64,000 nucleotides of DNA from Bordetella sp. H567 (GCF_001704295.1 NZ_CP012334.1:5034084-5098083), one strand, 5' to 3'. Counted from the stretch's first letter, positions 1 to 9,452 are shown. Made by a program: numbers and translations. The notes: generated by a model not told the origin, from the sequence alone.

Positions 1-276
1 GATATCCCCGCCTCGCGCCTGTACGGAATCGAAGACCTGGTCGCCGATCCGCATCTGCGGGCTACCGGTTTCGTCCGTACCGTGGAGCACCCGACGGAAG
101 GCCGCCTGCGCACGCCGGCGCCCCTGGGCCGCTTCGACGGCACGCCCACCGCGCTGCGCCGCCCCGCGCCGCGGTTGGGCGAACACAGTATCGAAGTCCT
201 GCGCGAAGCAGGCTACGCCGAACCGGCCATCCAGGCGCTGCTGGACGCCCAGGCCACTTACGATGGGAAACGTTGA
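1..276 (+). CDS. CaiB/BaiF family CoA-transferase, C-terminal end (partial)
   Basis: The reading frame is open from the first base of the window, so the N-terminus lies outside. The 91 visible residues carry a pattern typical of the C-terminus of class III CoA-transferases: a 'DPHLRATGF' segment, then 'TPAPLGRFDGTP' and a closing 'LGEHSIEVLREAGY' helix. Such enzymes move CoA between carboxylic acids. The stop codon overlaps the ATG of the following acyl-CoA dehydrogenase (TGATG), so the two are probably translationally coupled in one CoA-thioester catabolic operon. The substrate cannot be read from the fragment. Confidence 0.85.
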   Translation, partial: DIPASRLYGIEDLVADPHLRATGFVRTVEHPTEGRLRTPAPLGRFDGTPTALRRPAPRLGEHSIEVLREAGYAEPAIQALLDAQATYDGKR

Positions 277-1442
277 TGGATTTCGCCTTCACCCCTGAAC
301 AAATCGCCATCCGCGACGCGGTGGATCAGATCTGCGCCCGCTACCCGGACGACTATTGGCTGGAACGCGACCGCGAAGGCGGTTTTCCGCACGACCTGCA
401 TGCCGACCTGGCGCGCGACGGCTGGCTGGGAATCGCCATGCCGCCGGAATACGGCGGCGCCGGCCTGGGCATGACCGAAGCCGCGCTGATGATGCAGACC
501 ATCGCGGCGTCCGGCGCGGGTTTCGCCGGCGCCTCCGCCGTTCATATGAATATCTTCGGCTTGAACCCGGTGGTGGTGTTCGGCGACGCGGCGCAGCGCG
601 CGCGCTGGCTGCCCGACCTGATCGCCGGCAAGCACAAGGCCTGTTTCGCCGTGACGGAACCCGATGCCGGCCTGGATACCACCCGGCTGACGACACGCGC
701 CGTGCGCGAAGGCGACCACTATGTGGTTCATGGCCGCAAGATCTGGATTTCGACGGCGCAGGTGGCCGACAAGATGCTGCTGCTGGCGCGCACCACGCCG
801 CTGGCCGAGGTGGACAAGCCCACGCACGGACTCTCCCTGTTCTACACGGACCTGGATCGCGAACGCGTGGAAGTGCGCGAGATCGACAAGATGGGCCGCA
901 AGGCGGTCGATTCGAACATGCTGTTCATCGACGGACTGCGCATTCCGGTGACCGACCGCATCGGCGAAGAAGGCCGCGGCTTCGAATACATCCTGCACGG
1001 CCTGAACCCGGAACGCATCCTGATCGCCGCCGAAGCCGTGGGCATCGGCCGCGCCGCGCTCGCGCGCGCCGTCCGCTACGCCGGCGAACGCACGGTCTTC
1101 GGCCGCCCCATCGGGCAGAACCAGGGCGTGCAGCACCCCTTGGCCCAGGCCTGGATGCAGCTGGAAGCCGCCGACCTGATGGTGTTCAAGGCAGCGTCCC
1201 TGTACGACGCCGGACAGCCCTGCGCGCCTTACGCCAACTCGGCGAAATACCTGGCGGCCGAGGCCGGGCACAACGCCTGCCAGACCGCCGTGATGACGCT
1301 GGGCGGCATGGGCTATGCCAAGGAATACCACGTGGAGCGCCTGCTGCGCGAAAGCTATATCCCGCGCATCGCCCCCGTCAGCCCGCAGTTGATCCTGTGC
1401 TTCATCGCCGAAAAGGTCCTGGGGCTGCCGAAATCCTATTGA
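276..1442 (+). CDS. Acyl-CoA dehydrogenase
   Basis: This 388-residue protein has full acyl-CoA dehydrogenase length and layout. A helical N-terminal domain begins 'MDFAFTPEQIAIRDAV'. A middle beta domain carries 'FAVTEPDAGLDTTRL', and a C-terminal helical domain carries 'RTVFGRPIGQNQGVQHPLA' and 'GGMGYAKEYHVERLLRE'. FAD-dependent alpha,beta-desaturation of an acyl-CoA is the family reaction. ATG at 276 overlaps the upstream stop and is preferred to the TTG one codon earlier. Pairing with a CoA-transferase suggests activation then oxidation of one organic acid. The usual Gly-Thr-x-Glu stretch near the end is replaced by 'APVSPQ', so the exact subfamily is open. Confidence 0.92.
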   Translation: MDFAFTPEQIAIRDAVDQICARYPDDYWLERDREGGFPHDLHADLARDGWLGIAMPPEYGGAGLGMTEAALMMQTIAASGAGFAGASAVHMNIFGLNPVVVFGDAAQRARWLPDLIAGKHKACFAVTEPDAGLDTTRLTTRAVREGDHYVVHGRKIWISTAQVADKMLLLARTTPLAEVDKPTHGLSLFYTDLDRERVEVREIDKMGRKAVDSNMLFIDGLRIPVTDRIGEEGRGFEYILHGLNPERILIAAEAVGIGRAALARAVRYAGERTVFGRPIGQNQGVQHPLAQAWMQLEAADLMVFKAASLYDAGQPCAPYANSAKYLAAEAGHNACQTAVMTLGGMGYAKEYHVERLLRESYIPRIAPVSPQLILCFIAEKVLGLPKSY

Positions 1443-1445
1443 GGG

Positions 1446-1567
1446 GGCCCACCCCCGAAGCGCTACGCGCTTCCCCCCCAGGGGGGCGACGCTGGCGGAC
1501 CGGAGGGAAGGCCCACCCCCAAGCGCTGCGCGCTTCCCCCTCAAAGGGGGCGACGCCGGCGGACCGG
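1446..1567. repeat. Two tandem copies of a ~58-bp palindromic intergenic repeat
   Basis: Two near-identical units lie at 1446-1503 and 1510-1567. Each starts with GCCCACCCCC, continues through the inverted pair AAGCGC/GCGCTT, then a C-run facing a G-run (CCCCC-x-GGGGG), and ends GGCGGACCGG. Each unit could fold into two short hairpins. They sit directly behind the acyl-CoA dehydrogenase stop and before the convergent IclR gene, the usual place for REP-like elements. They may act as a transcription or mRNA-end barrier; that role is inferred. Confidence 0.8.
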
Positions 1568-1647
1568 CAAAGCCGGATCCGCGGCGTCCTCGATACGGGG
1601 CATCTGTTTCATGCCGCCGGCTTGCGTGGCAACGGCGCGTTGAGGTC

Positions 1648-2388
1648 CTACTGCGCGTTCTGTTCCAGGGCGGCGCAGGCGGCGCGCAGGATGCGGGCGT
1701 AGGCGTCCTGGTTGGGTTCGATGCGATACACGGGAGCGCCCACCGAGATCGCATAGTGTTCGCCGCCCAGCGCCAGCGGCCAGGCGATGGCGCCGACCTC
1801 GGCCAGCGACTCTCCCAGGTTGCGAAACCAGCCGCGCTGGCGCGATGCGGCAATGTCGGCCTCCACGGCTTCGGGCGCCACCATCGTCCGGTCGTTGTAG
1901 CGGGTCAGGGCACCGCGCCGCAGCAACTCGCCGCGCTTTTCCGCGGGTAGCGTGGACAGCAGCGCCTTGCCCAGCGAATTGGCATGCAGTTCGCGGAATT
2001 CGCCGGCCACGGGCGCGTAGCGGATGGTGTGCGGGGAGTCCAGCACTTCCAGGTATACGACCCGGTAATCCGGCGTCAGCTTGGCGAACACCACGGTTTC
2101 CTGCGTGGCCTCGCGCAGCTCCAGCAGGCTGGGATACACGCGGTCGCGCACGGGATCGTTGCGGGCGATCTGCTGCGCCATGGCCAGCAACCGGCTGGTG
2201 GGGTAGTAGCCGTTGCGGCGGCCCACCTCGTACAGATAGCCCAGTTCGGCCAGGGTGCGGATCAGCGCCAGGCAGCTGGAGACCGGGACCTGCAGCAGGC
2301 GTGCCAGTTCGGACAGCGCCAGCGGCCGCTTTTCCCGCGCGTAGACCTCGATGATCTCGATGACCCGCAGGGCCGTCTTGACGCTCAT
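1648..2388 (-). CDS. IclR family transcriptional regulator
   Basis: The 246 residues match the IclR family in length and plan. An N-terminal winged helix covers about 1-65 ('ALRVIEIIEVYAREKRPLA', then 'LSELARLLQVPVSSCLALIRTL'). A C-terminal ligand-binding domain carries the conserved 'RELHANSLGKALLSTLP' and a closing 'GEHYAISVGAPVYRI'. The start is ATG at 2388 with an AGGAG about five bases upstream. It faces the CoA-transferase/acyl-CoA dehydrogenase genes and is the natural candidate regulator for them, although convergent orientation means it is not controlled from a shared promoter region. Confidence 0.92.
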   Translation of the reverse strand: MSVKTALRVIEIIEVYAREKRPLALSELARLLQVPVSSCLALIRTLAELGYLYEVGRRNGYYPTSRLLAMAQQIARNDPVRDRVYPSLLELREATQETVVFAKLTPDYRVVYLEVLDSPHTIRYAPVAGEFRELHANSLGKALLSTLPAEKRGELLRRGALTRYNDRTMVAPEAVEADIAASRQRGWFRNLGESLAEVGAIAWPLALGGEHYAISVGAPVYRIEPNQDAYARILRAACAALEQNAQ

Positions 2389-2448
2389 CGTGCTCCTGTC
2401 CGGGGACCGCGGCCGCGCTGCGTGATCAACATCGTCTTGACGATAATC

Positions 2449-3000
2449 CTAGGCCGCTTCGCTTTCGAAACGGCAAACGGAATACAGCGGCGTGCCGGTT
2501 TCCGCCACGGCCGCCGATCCTTTCAGGAAAGGCAGGTCGATGATGGTGGCCGCCTCGACGACATTGGCCCCCAGGCGCTGCAGCAGCTTGATCGCGGCGA
2601 TCATGGTGCCGCCGGTGGCGATCAGGTCGTCCACCAGCAGCACGCGCTGGCCGGGACGTACCGCGTCGGCATGCATTTCCACGGTCGCGTTGGCGTATTC
2701 CATGGCATAGGATTCGGCCACGGTGCGGTAAGGCAGCTTGCCCTGCTTGCGCACCGGCACGAAGCCCAGGTTCAGTTCATAGGCCAGGACGCTGCCGATG
2801 ATGAAGCCGCGCGCGTCCACGCCCGCGACCAGGTCCAGCCGCTGCCGCATATAGCGGTAGACGAAGAGATCGATCAAGACGCGGAAGGTGCGCGGATCCT
2901 GCAGCACCGGGGTGATGTCCCGGAAAATCACTCCTTCCCTGGGCCAGTCGGGCACGCTGCGTATGGTGCGCCGGACGAGCTCGGCGTAGTCGGTTTGCAT
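2449..3000 (-). CDS. apt: Adenine phosphoribosyltransferase
   Basis: The 183-residue product has the PRPP-binding signature '[13 protein letters not shown]' at residues 120-132. It also has the purine-PRT N-terminal pattern '[18 protein letters not shown]' and '[12 protein letters not shown]'. Apt salvages adenine to AMP using PRPP in the cytosol. Length is close to the family norm of about 175-185. It lies between the IclR and LysR genes on the same strand; no functional link to either is evident. Confidence 0.96.
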   Translation of the reverse strand: MQTDYAELVRRTIRSVPDWPREGVIFRDITPVLQDPRTFRVLIDLFVYRYMRQRLDLVAGVDARGFIIGSVLAYELNLGFVPVRKQGKLPYRTVAESYAMEYANATVEMHADAVRPGQRVLLVDDLIATGGTMIAAIKLLQRLGANVVEAATIIDLPFLKGSAAVAETGTPLYSVCRFESEAA

Positions 3001-3054
3001 GATGGCGTCCGCCGTATGGAGTGTGGCCGGAAACTATAACCCGCCGAGAGGCGT

Positions 3055-4050
3055 TCAAGCCAATGCGGGCGTCTCGCCCTTGGCGCGCGCCGGGCGGGCG
3101 CGCGGCTTTAGCTTGGCCCCCTTGCGCGGCTGCCGGCCTGGGGCCGGGCCGCAGTGGGCCATGCTTTGCAGCGATGCGGCGATATGGCCAAGGAATTCTT
3201 CGACCATCCCGGGCAGCAGGCGGCCTTCCATGGTGTGCACCTGCAGCCGCCGGAACGCCATTTCCGGATGGTTCACGGGACGCGCGACCAGCCCGCCGCG
3301 CTTGAGCGCGGACTCCGCCGGCAGGTACGGCCCCAGCATGACGCGATCCGAATTGCGCACGAAGGACATCAGCGCGGCCGACAGGTTGCTGACGAAGATC
3401 GGTTCGAAGCGCAGCCCTTCCAGCCGCCAGCAGCGCTCCAGCAGCTTGCGCGTGGAAGACGCGGGATCCCCCGTCGCCAGCGGGTACGGCGCCAGCTCGC
3501 GCGGCAGAACGCGTGCCAGGCGGGCCAGCGGATGCGCCGGGCACATCACCGCGTAGACGGGCGCGGACATCGAATGGCGCGCCACCGTGCCCTGGCTCTG
3601 TTCCGAATTGAAGGAAACGGCAAGATCCGCCTGGCCTTGCGCCACCCGGCGCAAGGCCTCGGCCTGGGGGCAGACGTGCAGGCTGAAGCGCGCATGCGGA
3701 TGCCGGAGGCGGAAGGCCGACATCAATTCGGGCAGGAAATGGTGGGCCGGGCCGTCGGTGGCGACCACGCGGATGGTGCCGCTGGGCGCGCCTTTCAGGC
3801 TGGTGATGTCCTGCAGCACGGCCTCGGATTCCAGCAGGGTGCGCCGGGCGTGGGCCAGCAGCAGTTCGCCGGCCTCGCTCAGCACCATGCCGCGCGACAT
3901 GCGCGTGAACAGCGGCGTGCCGACCTCCGCTTCGAGCTTGGCGATCTGGCGGCTGATCGCCGACACGGCGACGAACAGGCGCTCGGACGCCGCGCTGAGG
4001 CTGCCCGCGGCGGCGACTTCGGCGAAATACTTCAGGGCGACACCATGCAT
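3055..4050 (-). CDS. LysR family transcriptional regulator
   Basis: The 331-residue regulator has an N-terminal HTH ('ALKYFAEVAAAGSLSAASE' then 'VSAISRQIAKLEAEVGTPL'). An effector-binding domain follows ('GTIRVVATDGPAHHFLPELM'). ATG at 4050 is chosen because the LysR fold begins right there ('MHGVALKYF'); the frame stays open 79 codons further upstream but that stretch is not LysR-like. The last ~35 residues are a basic Arg/Lys/Pro-rich tail beyond the usual LysR end. It is divergent from the zinc hydrolase/ABC transporter cluster at 4418-9452, which it probably controls. Confidence 0.92.
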   Translation of the reverse strand: MHGVALKYFAEVAAAGSLSAASERLFVAVSAISRQIAKLEAEVGTPLFTRMSRGMVLSEAGELLLAHARRTLLESEAVLQDITSLKGAPSGTIRVVATDGPAHHFLPELMSAFRLRHPHARFSLHVCPQAEALRRVAQGQADLAVSFNSEQSQGTVARHSMSAPVYAVMCPAHPLARLARVLPRELAPYPLATGDPASSTRKLLERCWRLEGLRFEPIFVSNLSAALMSFVRNSDRVMLGPYLPAESALKRGGLVARPVNHPEMAFRRLQVHTMEGRLLPGMVEEFLGHIAASLQSMAHCGPAPGRQPRKGAKLKPRARPARAKGETPALA

Positions 4051-4417
4051 GGGCGACCTCTCCGGCGGCAATACTGGGGGGTTTGCCTTTTCGGCAATAC
4101 AAGGACGAAATATTCTAATAGCCCCGCGCTGCACCCGCCCCTTAGAATCCTTACAAAAAGCCGGCAAGCGGGGGAACCCACAGCTAGCCGGCGGGCCGCG
4201 GCGCCCGCGCAACGCCAGGACAGCCCGCAGGGGCGGCGTGTTACATCGGTCCGGTTCCCTATCCTCACTCCTACAGGCCCATCGCACTGCCCGCTATCGC
4301 ATTTGGATCATGGCATCACAGAATCCTCCTTCCGACCTGCCGCCCAAATCCGGCGGGCGACGCCCGGCGCTTGTCTTTCCCATGCTGCCAAACCTGAACC
4401 GTATCGCAGGAATCCCG
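4051..4417. other. Divergent intergenic region, LysR / zinc hydrolase
   Basis: This 367-base stretch separates two divergent genes and holds no recognisable coding sequence. Its LysR-proximal end carries a candidate operator at 4083-4097 and two GGCAATAC copies at 4067-4074 and 4093-4100. AT-rich sequence at 4101-4120 (ATATTCTAATA) could belong to a promoter. The right half is GC-rich; the frame leading to 4418 is open through it, so an upstream ATG at 4310 or 4382 cannot be fully excluded as the start of the next gene. Confidence 0.6.
4083..4097. promoter_or_regulatory. Candidate LysR-type operator (T-N11-A)
   Basis: TTGCC-TTTTC-GGCAA is a perfect inverted repeat with five-base spacing and contains the T-N11-A core typical of LysR-type regulator sites. 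It lies 33 bases upstream of the LysR start codon, in the divergent region, as expected for autoregulation plus control of the opposite gene. Assignment to this LysR protein is inferred from position. Confidence 0.5.
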
Positions 4418-5395
4418 ATGCCCGCTGAAACTGGCCTTCCCCTCCACCCCTTTGACCTTCCCTGCCCCGATTTGAACGTGGAGCGCGCGGGCAACACGGG
4501 AACGGAAGGCATCTGGCACTTCGACTCCGGCCTGCCGGGCCGCAGCGTCATGCTGACCGCACTGATCCACGGCAATGAAATCTGCGGCGCCTGGGCGCTG
4601 AAGGCGGTGCTGGCCCATGGCGTGCGGCCCCGTACCGGCGCCTTGACGCTGGCCTTCTGCAACCTGGCGGCCTTCGACCGCTTCGACGCGAAAAACCCTG
4701 CTGCGTCGCGGTATATCGACGAAGACCTGAACCGGGTCTGGAGCGACGACAAGCTCGCCGACGAGAGCACGCAGGAGCGGCGCCGCGCGGCCATGATCCT
4801 GCCGTGGCTCAAGAAAGCCGACTGGCTGCTGGACATCCATTCCATGAGCAACTCGGTCGTGCCGCTGCAGCTTTCCGGCCTGCAGCAGCGCAACATCGAC
4901 CTGGCCCTGACACTGGGCAACCCCGCCAAGGTCATCGCCGATGCCGGCCACGCGGCGGGCGTGCGCATGCGCGATTACGGCCGGTTTGGCGAAGAAGGCG
5001 AGAACGGCACGCGTTCGCTGCTGATCGAATGCGGTTTTCACGGCGCGATGGCCGCGCGCGAGGTCGCGATGGACCAGACGGCGCGTTTCCTGGTGGCCTC
5101 GGGCGTGGCCGAATCCACCGACCTGCCGGGCAGCTGGTTCGCGCCCACGGCCCCCAGCCAGGAAGCCTTGCTGGTCACCCACGCCATCGCCGCCAAGAGC
5201 GCGGATTTCCGTTTCGCCGAGCCCTGGAAGGGCCTGGAAAAGCTGCCCAAGGCGGGTACCGTGATCGGCTGGTCCGAAGGCGAGCCCGTCGTCACGCCCT
5301 ACGACGACTGCGTGCTGATCATGCCTTCGCTAACCAATGTGCGCGCCGGCGTCACCGTCGTGCGCCTGGCCCGGCCTATCGCCTCCCACGGCTGA
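4418..5395 (+). CDS. Succinylglutamate desuccinylase/aspartoacylase family zinc hydrolase
   Basis: The 325-residue protein shows the zinc-carboxypeptidase-like AstE/AspA signature. 'ALIHGNEICG' gives His51 and Glu54, 'DIHSM' gives the third zinc ligand His141, 'EDLNRVW' lies at about 102-108, and 'LLIECGFHG' supplies the likely catalytic Glu204. Family members cleave N-acyl amino acids or small amide bonds. ATG at 4418 follows an AGGA seven bases upstream and starts just ahead of conserved sequence. It is followed after 113 bases by a peptide-type ABC transporter, so it probably acts on the imported compound. The exact substrate is unknown. Confidence 0.85.
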   Translation: MPAETGLPLHPFDLPCPDLNVERAGNTGTEGIWHFDSGLPGRSVMLTALIHGNEICGAWALKAVLAHGVRPRTGALTLAFCNLAAFDRFDAKNPAASRYIDEDLNRVWSDDKLADESTQERRRAAMILPWLKKADWLLDIHSMSNSVVPLQLSGLQQRNIDLALTLGNPAKVIADAGHAAGVRMRDYGRFGEEGENGTRSLLIECGFHGAMAAREVAMDQTARFLVASGVAESTDLPGSWFAPTAPSQEALLVTHAIAAKSADFRFAEPWKGLEKLPKAGTVIGWSEGEPVVTPYDDCVLIMPSLTNVRAGVTVVRLARPIASHG

Positions 5396-5508
5396 CCCGC
5401 GCGGGCGCCGCCGCGCCATCCCGAGCTATCCCGCCGGCGCGGGTCGCAGTAAAGTAGCGGCCAAAGCGCTTGCGCCACATTTAAAAACATCATCCGGGGA
5501 ATCGCCGC

Positions 5509-6486
5509 GTGGCATTGTTCATCCTGCGCCGGCTCATACAGAGCCTGTTCGTGCTTCTTGCCGTATCCGTCGTCGTTTTTTTCGCGGTCTATGCCGTCGG
5601 CGACCCCATCGAACTCCTGGTCAGTCCCGAAGCCAGTCTGGCCGACCGCCAGCAGATGATCGCCCGGCTGGGGCTGGACCTGCCCGTGTGGCAGCAATAC
5701 GCCAGCTTCGTCTGGCGGGCGCTGCATGGCGACCTGGGCACTTCCTTCGTGCAGGGCGTGCCGGCGATTTCGCTGATCCTGCAGCGCCTGCCCGCCACCT
5801 TCGAACTGGTGGTGGCTGCCATCCTGCTGACCTGCCTGCTGGGCATTCCGCTGGGCCTGCTGGCCGGCCTGCGCCGCGACACGCCGCTGGGCCGCGGCAT
5901 CCTGGCCACGTCCGTGCTGGGTTTTTCGCTGCCCGCCTTCTGGCTAGGCATGATGCTGATCTTGATGTTCGCCGTCTGGCTGGGATGGCTGCCCGCGTCC
6001 GGCCGCGGCGAAACCGTCAGCGTATTCGGCATTCCGTTTTCCTTCCTGACGCGCGACGGCTTGTCCCATATGGTGATGCCGGCGCTGAACCTGGCGCTGG
6101 CCAACGTGGCGCTGGTACTGCGCATGACGGCATCGGGCGTGGCCGAAGCCGAAAGCCAGGAATACGTGAAGTTCGCCCGCGCCAAGGGCATCCGCCCCGG
6201 CCGCATCGTCGGCCGCCACATCCTGCGCAATATCCTGATCCCCGTGGTCACCGTCGTGGGCATGGAGTTCGGCCAATTGATCGCCTATTCGACCATCACC
6301 GAGACCGTCTTCGCCTGGCCCGGCATGGGCAAGCTGCTGATCGACAGCGTCTACCAGCTGGACCGGCCGGTGGTGGTGGCCTATGTCATGTTCGTGACCT
6401 TCCTGTTCGTCTTGATCAATCTGATCGTGGACATCCTGTATGCGGTGCTCGACCCGCGCGTGCAGCTGACCGCGCCGGCGCATTGA
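5509..6486 (+). CDS. Dipeptide/oligopeptide ABC transporter permease (DppB type)
   Basis: The 325-residue inner-membrane permease begins with a signal-anchor helix ('LRRLIQSLFVLLAVSVVVFF'). It has the family N-terminal region 'QQMIARLGLDLPVWQQYASFV' and an EAA loop 'VKFARAKGIRPGRIVGRHIL' that contacts the ATPases. The start is GTG at 5509 with GGGGA upstream; no better ATG is in frame. It forms the transmembrane half-site with the next gene. Confidence 0.93.
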   Translation: MALFILRRLIQSLFVLLAVSVVVFFAVYAVGDPIELLVSPEASLADRQQMIARLGLDLPVWQQYASFVWRALHGDLGTSFVQGVPAISLILQRLPATFELVVAAILLTCLLGIPLGLLAGLRRDTPLGRGILATSVLGFSLPAFWLGMMLILMFAVWLGWLPASGRGETVSVFGIPFSFLTRDGLSHMVMPALNLALANVALVLRMTASGVAEAESQEYVKFARAKGIRPGRIVGRHILRNILIPVVTVVGMEFGQLIAYSTITETVFAWPGMGKLLIDSVYQLDRPVVVAYVMFVTFLFVLINLIVDILYAVLDPRVQLTAPAH

Positions 6487-6526
6487 CACCCCGATCCCCG
6501 CATCCGAGACCCTGCCCACCCACGCC

Positions 6527-7444
6527 ATGCCCGATTCCGTACCCTCCGGCCGCACGCGGACCGTACCTCCCCTGGCCGAAACGCCAAGGCGAGCCGCCAT
6601 ACTGCGCAAGCTGCACGGCCGGCCCACCACGCGCGGCACGCTCATCGTGCTCGCCATACTGGCGCTGATCATCCTGATCGCGCCCTTCTTCGCGCCGCAG
6701 AATCCGTACGACCTGTCCAACCTGAGCATCATGGACGGCCGCCTGCCGCCGCGTTCCGCCTCGATGGACGGACACGTGTACTGGATGGGTACGGACGACC
6801 AGGGGCGAGACATGCTCAGCGCCATCCTGTACGGCATACGCATCAGCCTGATCGTGGGCCTGTCGGCCGTGGCCATCGCCACGGCCATCGGCAGCGCTGT
6901 CGGCCTGCTGGCCGCCTACGCGGGCGGCCGCGTGGACGGGATGCTGATGCGCCTGGTCGACTTCGTGCTGGGCTTCCCGTCCATCCTGGTCGCCCTGGTC
7001 CTGCTGGCCGTGCTGGGACGCGGCGTCGACAAGGTCATCCTGGCGCTGGTGCTGGTGCAATGGGCGCACTATGCGCGCATCATGCGCGGCCGCGCGCTGC
7101 AGGAGCGGCGCAAGGAATATGTCGAGGCGGCCATGAACCTGGGCTTTCCGGCCTGGCGGATCATGCTGGTGCACCTGCTGCCCAATTGCGTCGGTCCCAT
7201 CCTGGTCTATGCCACGGTGCAGATCGCGCATGCCATCGCGCTGGAAGCCACGCTGTCCTTCCTGGGCGTCGGCGTACCCATTACCGAGCCGTCGCTGGGC
7301 CTGCTGATCGCCAACGGCTTCCAATACCTGCTGTCCGGCGATTACTGGATCAGCCTGTTCCCCGGCCTGGCCCTGCTGTTTCTTATCCTGACCATCAATA
7401 TCCTGGGCGATCGCCTTCGGGAAAGCCTGGATCCCCGACGATGA
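6527..7444 (+). CDS. Dipeptide/oligopeptide ABC transporter permease (DppC type)
   Basis: The 305-residue second permease has a cytoplasmic N-terminus of about 35 residues, a first helix ('LIVLAILALIILIAPFF'), and the DppC hallmark 'HWMGTDDQGRD'-like segment ('YWMGTDDQGRDMLS'). Its EAA loop reads 'YVEAAMNLGFPAWRIMLVHL'. Its stop overlaps the start of the first ATPase gene (ATGA at 7441-7444), marking tight operon coupling. Together with the 5509 gene it makes the channel. Confidence 0.93.
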   Translation: MPDSVPSGRTRTVPPLAETPRRAAILRKLHGRPTTRGTLIVLAILALIILIAPFFAPQNPYDLSNLSIMDGRLPPRSASMDGHVYWMGTDDQGRDMLSAILYGIRISLIVGLSAVAIATAIGSAVGLLAAYAGGRVDGMLMRLVDFVLGFPSILVALVLLAVLGRGVDKVILALVLVQWAHYARIMRGRALQERRKEYVEAAMNLGFPAWRIMLVHLLPNCVGPILVYATVQIAHAIALEATLSFLGVGVPITEPSLGLLIANGFQYLLSGDYWISLFPGLALLFLILTINILGDRLRESLDPRR

Positions 7445-8424
7445 GCGATCTTCTACTGGACGTGCGCGGCCTGCGCACTGCGTTTCATACTTCCGCCGGC
7501 GCATGGCCGGCCGTCGACGGCGTGGACCTGACCCTGCGCCGCGGCGAAATCCTGGGCCTGGTGGGCGAATCCGGTTCGGGTAAATCCGTGACCGGCTTCT
7601 CGCTGATGGGACTGATCGATCCGCCCGGCGAAGTCGTCGCGGGCGAAGTCCGCTTCAAGGGCGAAGACCTGCGCAAGCGCAACGAAGAAAGCATGCGGCA
7701 GCTGCGCGGCAACCGCATCGCCATGATCTTCCAGGATCCGCTGATGACGCTCAATCCCGTGCTGCGCATCGGCGAGCAGATGGCCGAAACCATACTGACG
7801 CACGAAAACGTCGGCCGCGCCGACGCGATGGCGCGTTGTGCGCAAGCCCTGGCCATGGTGGGCATTCCATCGCCGGAGGCCCGCCTGCGCAGCTTTCCGC
7901 ACGAGTTCTCCGGCGGCATGCGCCAGCGCGTGGCCATCGCGATCGCACTGCTGAACAACCCCGACCTGATCATCGCGGACGAGCCCACCACCGCGCTGGA
8001 CGTCACGATCCAGGGCCAGATTCTTTATCGCATGCAGGAAATCTGCCGCACGCGCCAGACGGCGCTGATCTGGATCACGCACGACCTGGGCGTGGTCGCC
8101 GAGCTGGCGGACCGCATCGCCGTGATGTACGCCGGCCGCATCGTCGAAACCGGCCCCGTGGATGAAGTCCTGGACGCGCCGCGCCATCCCTACACGCAGG
8201 GCTTGCTGCGCTCGATGCCCGGCACCGCGCAGCCCGGCGCCCGCCTGCGGCAGATCGACGGCATGGCCCCCAGCCTGGCGGCCCGGCCGTCCGGCTGCCC
8301 TTTCCGGCCACGCTGCGGCAACGCGATCACACGCTGTACCGAACAATTCCCCGGCCCCACACGCGAAGGCGCACGCACCTTCCATTGCTACGCGCCCGTG
8401 GGGCGTGCAGGAGGTTCGGCATGA
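7441..8424 (+). CDS. Peptide ABC transporter ATP-binding protein (DppD type)
   Basis: The 327-residue ATPase has Walker A 'GESGSGKS', the Q-loop '[12 protein letters not shown]', ABC signature '[11 protein letters not shown]', Walker B '[12 protein letters not shown]' and switch 'ITHDLG'. The C-terminal oligopeptide-transporter extension with paired cysteines ('[14 protein letters not shown]') identifies the Dpp/Opp subfamily. ATG at 7441 overlaps the previous stop, and its own stop overlaps the next ATG. It works with the 8421 ATPase as a heterodimer. Confidence 0.94.
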   Translation: MSDLLLDVRGLRTAFHTSAGAWPAVDGVDLTLRRGEILGLVGESGSGKSVTGFSLMGLIDPPGEVVAGEVRFKGEDLRKRNEESMRQLRGNRIAMIFQDPLMTLNPVLRIGEQMAETILTHENVGRADAMARCAQALAMVGIPSPEARLRSFPHEFSGGMRQRVAIAIALLNNPDLIIADEPTTALDVTIQGQILYRMQEICRTRQTALIWITHDLGVVAELADRIAVMYAGRIVETGPVDEVLDAPRHPYTQGLLRSMPGTAQPGARLRQIDGMAPSLAARPSGCPFRPRCGNAITRCTEQFPGPTREGARTFHCYAPVGRAGGSA

Positions 8425-9452
8425 ACGCGCGGCGACAGGAGGGTACATCGGTGCAGGCGCCCGTGATTGAATTGCGCGACATCCACAAGCGTTTCGAACA
8501 GCGTCCGGATCTGGCGCAGCGCCTGCTTGCCCTCACGGGCCGCAAGGTGGACCGCGCGGTGGTCCATGCCGTCAATGGCGTCAACCTGTCGATCGCGGCC
8601 GGGGAAGTGGTCGGCCTGGTGGGCGAATCGGGCTGCGGCAAATCCACGCTGGGCCGCGTGGTCGCGGGCCTGTACGCGCCCAGCCAGGGCGAGCTGCGCT
8701 ACAACGGCCGGCCGGTCGGCGAACTGCGCGGACGCGAACGGCTGGACTATGTGCTGGGCGTACAGATGGTGTTCCAGGACCCGCAGGCGTCCCTGAACCC
8801 TCGCCACCGCGTGCGGCAGATCCTGGGCGAAGCCCTCAAGGTACATAAGCTCGCGCCGCCGGCCGACATCCCCGCGCGCGTGGATAGCGCACTGGCCGAC
8901 GTGGGACTGGGCGCCGACTACCGCGACCGTTTCCCTCACCAGATTTCCGGCGGACAGCGCCAGCGCATCGGCATCGCCCGCGCGCTGATGGTGGCGCCGT
9001 CCTTCCTGGTCTGCGACGAACCGGTGGCGGCGCTGGACGTATCCATCCAGGCCCAGGTCATCAATCTGTTCATGGACCTGCGCGAACGCAACAACTTCAC
9101 TTACCTGTTCATCAGCCACGACCTGGGCGTGGTGCGGCACATTTCCGATCGCGTGGCCATCATGTACCTGGGCCGCATCGTCGAGACCGCGCCAGCCGCG
9201 GAGATCTTCTCGCGCGCCAACCACCCGTACACGCAGGCGCTGCTGGCCGAAGTCCCGGATGTGAAGCGGCGCGGCCGGCAATTCACGCCCATCCAGGGCG
9301 AAATCCCGTCCCCGCTGGCGCCCCCGCCCGGCTGCGCCTTCCATCCGCGCTGCCCGCATGCCATGCCGCGCTGCCGCGAACAGACGCCGCCGCTGGCCGA
9401 GATCGCCCCCGCGCACTGGTCGGCCTGCCACCTGAACGATATGGCGGGCTGA
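8421..9452 (+). CDS. Peptide ABC transporter ATP-binding protein (DppF type)
   Basis: The 343-residue second ATPase has Walker A 'GESGCGKST', Q-loop '[14 protein letters not shown]', signature '[14 protein letters not shown]', Walker B '[12 protein letters not shown]' and the C-terminal Cys pair '[15 protein letters not shown]'. ATG at 8421 is chosen because it overlaps the DppD stop (ATGA) and has GGAGG nine bases upstream. The set 5509-9452 is a full transporter core, but no periplasmic binding protein gene is next to it. Confidence 0.94.
   Translation: MNARRQEGTSVQAPVIELRDIHKRFEQRPDLAQRLLALTGRKVDRAVVHAVNGVNLSIAAGEVVGLVGESGCGKSTLGRVVAGLYAPSQGELRYNGRPVGELRGRERLDYVLGVQMVFQDPQASLNPRHRVRQILGEALKVHKLAPPADIPARVDSALADVGLGADYRDRFPHQISGGQRQRIGIARALMVAPSFLVCDEPVAALDVSIQAQVINLFMDLRERNNFTYLFISHDLGVVRHISDRVAIMYLGRIVETAPAAEIFSRANHPYTQALLAEVPDVKRRGRQFTPIQGEIPSPLAPPPGCAFHPRCPHAMPRCREQTPPLAEIAPAHWSACHLNDMAG

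Noticed and set aside
3587-4417. Upstream extension of the zinc hydrolase frame
   Set aside because: It would overlap the LysR coding sequence and shows no similarity to the enzyme family; ATG 4418 has a ribosome site and directly precedes conserved sequence.
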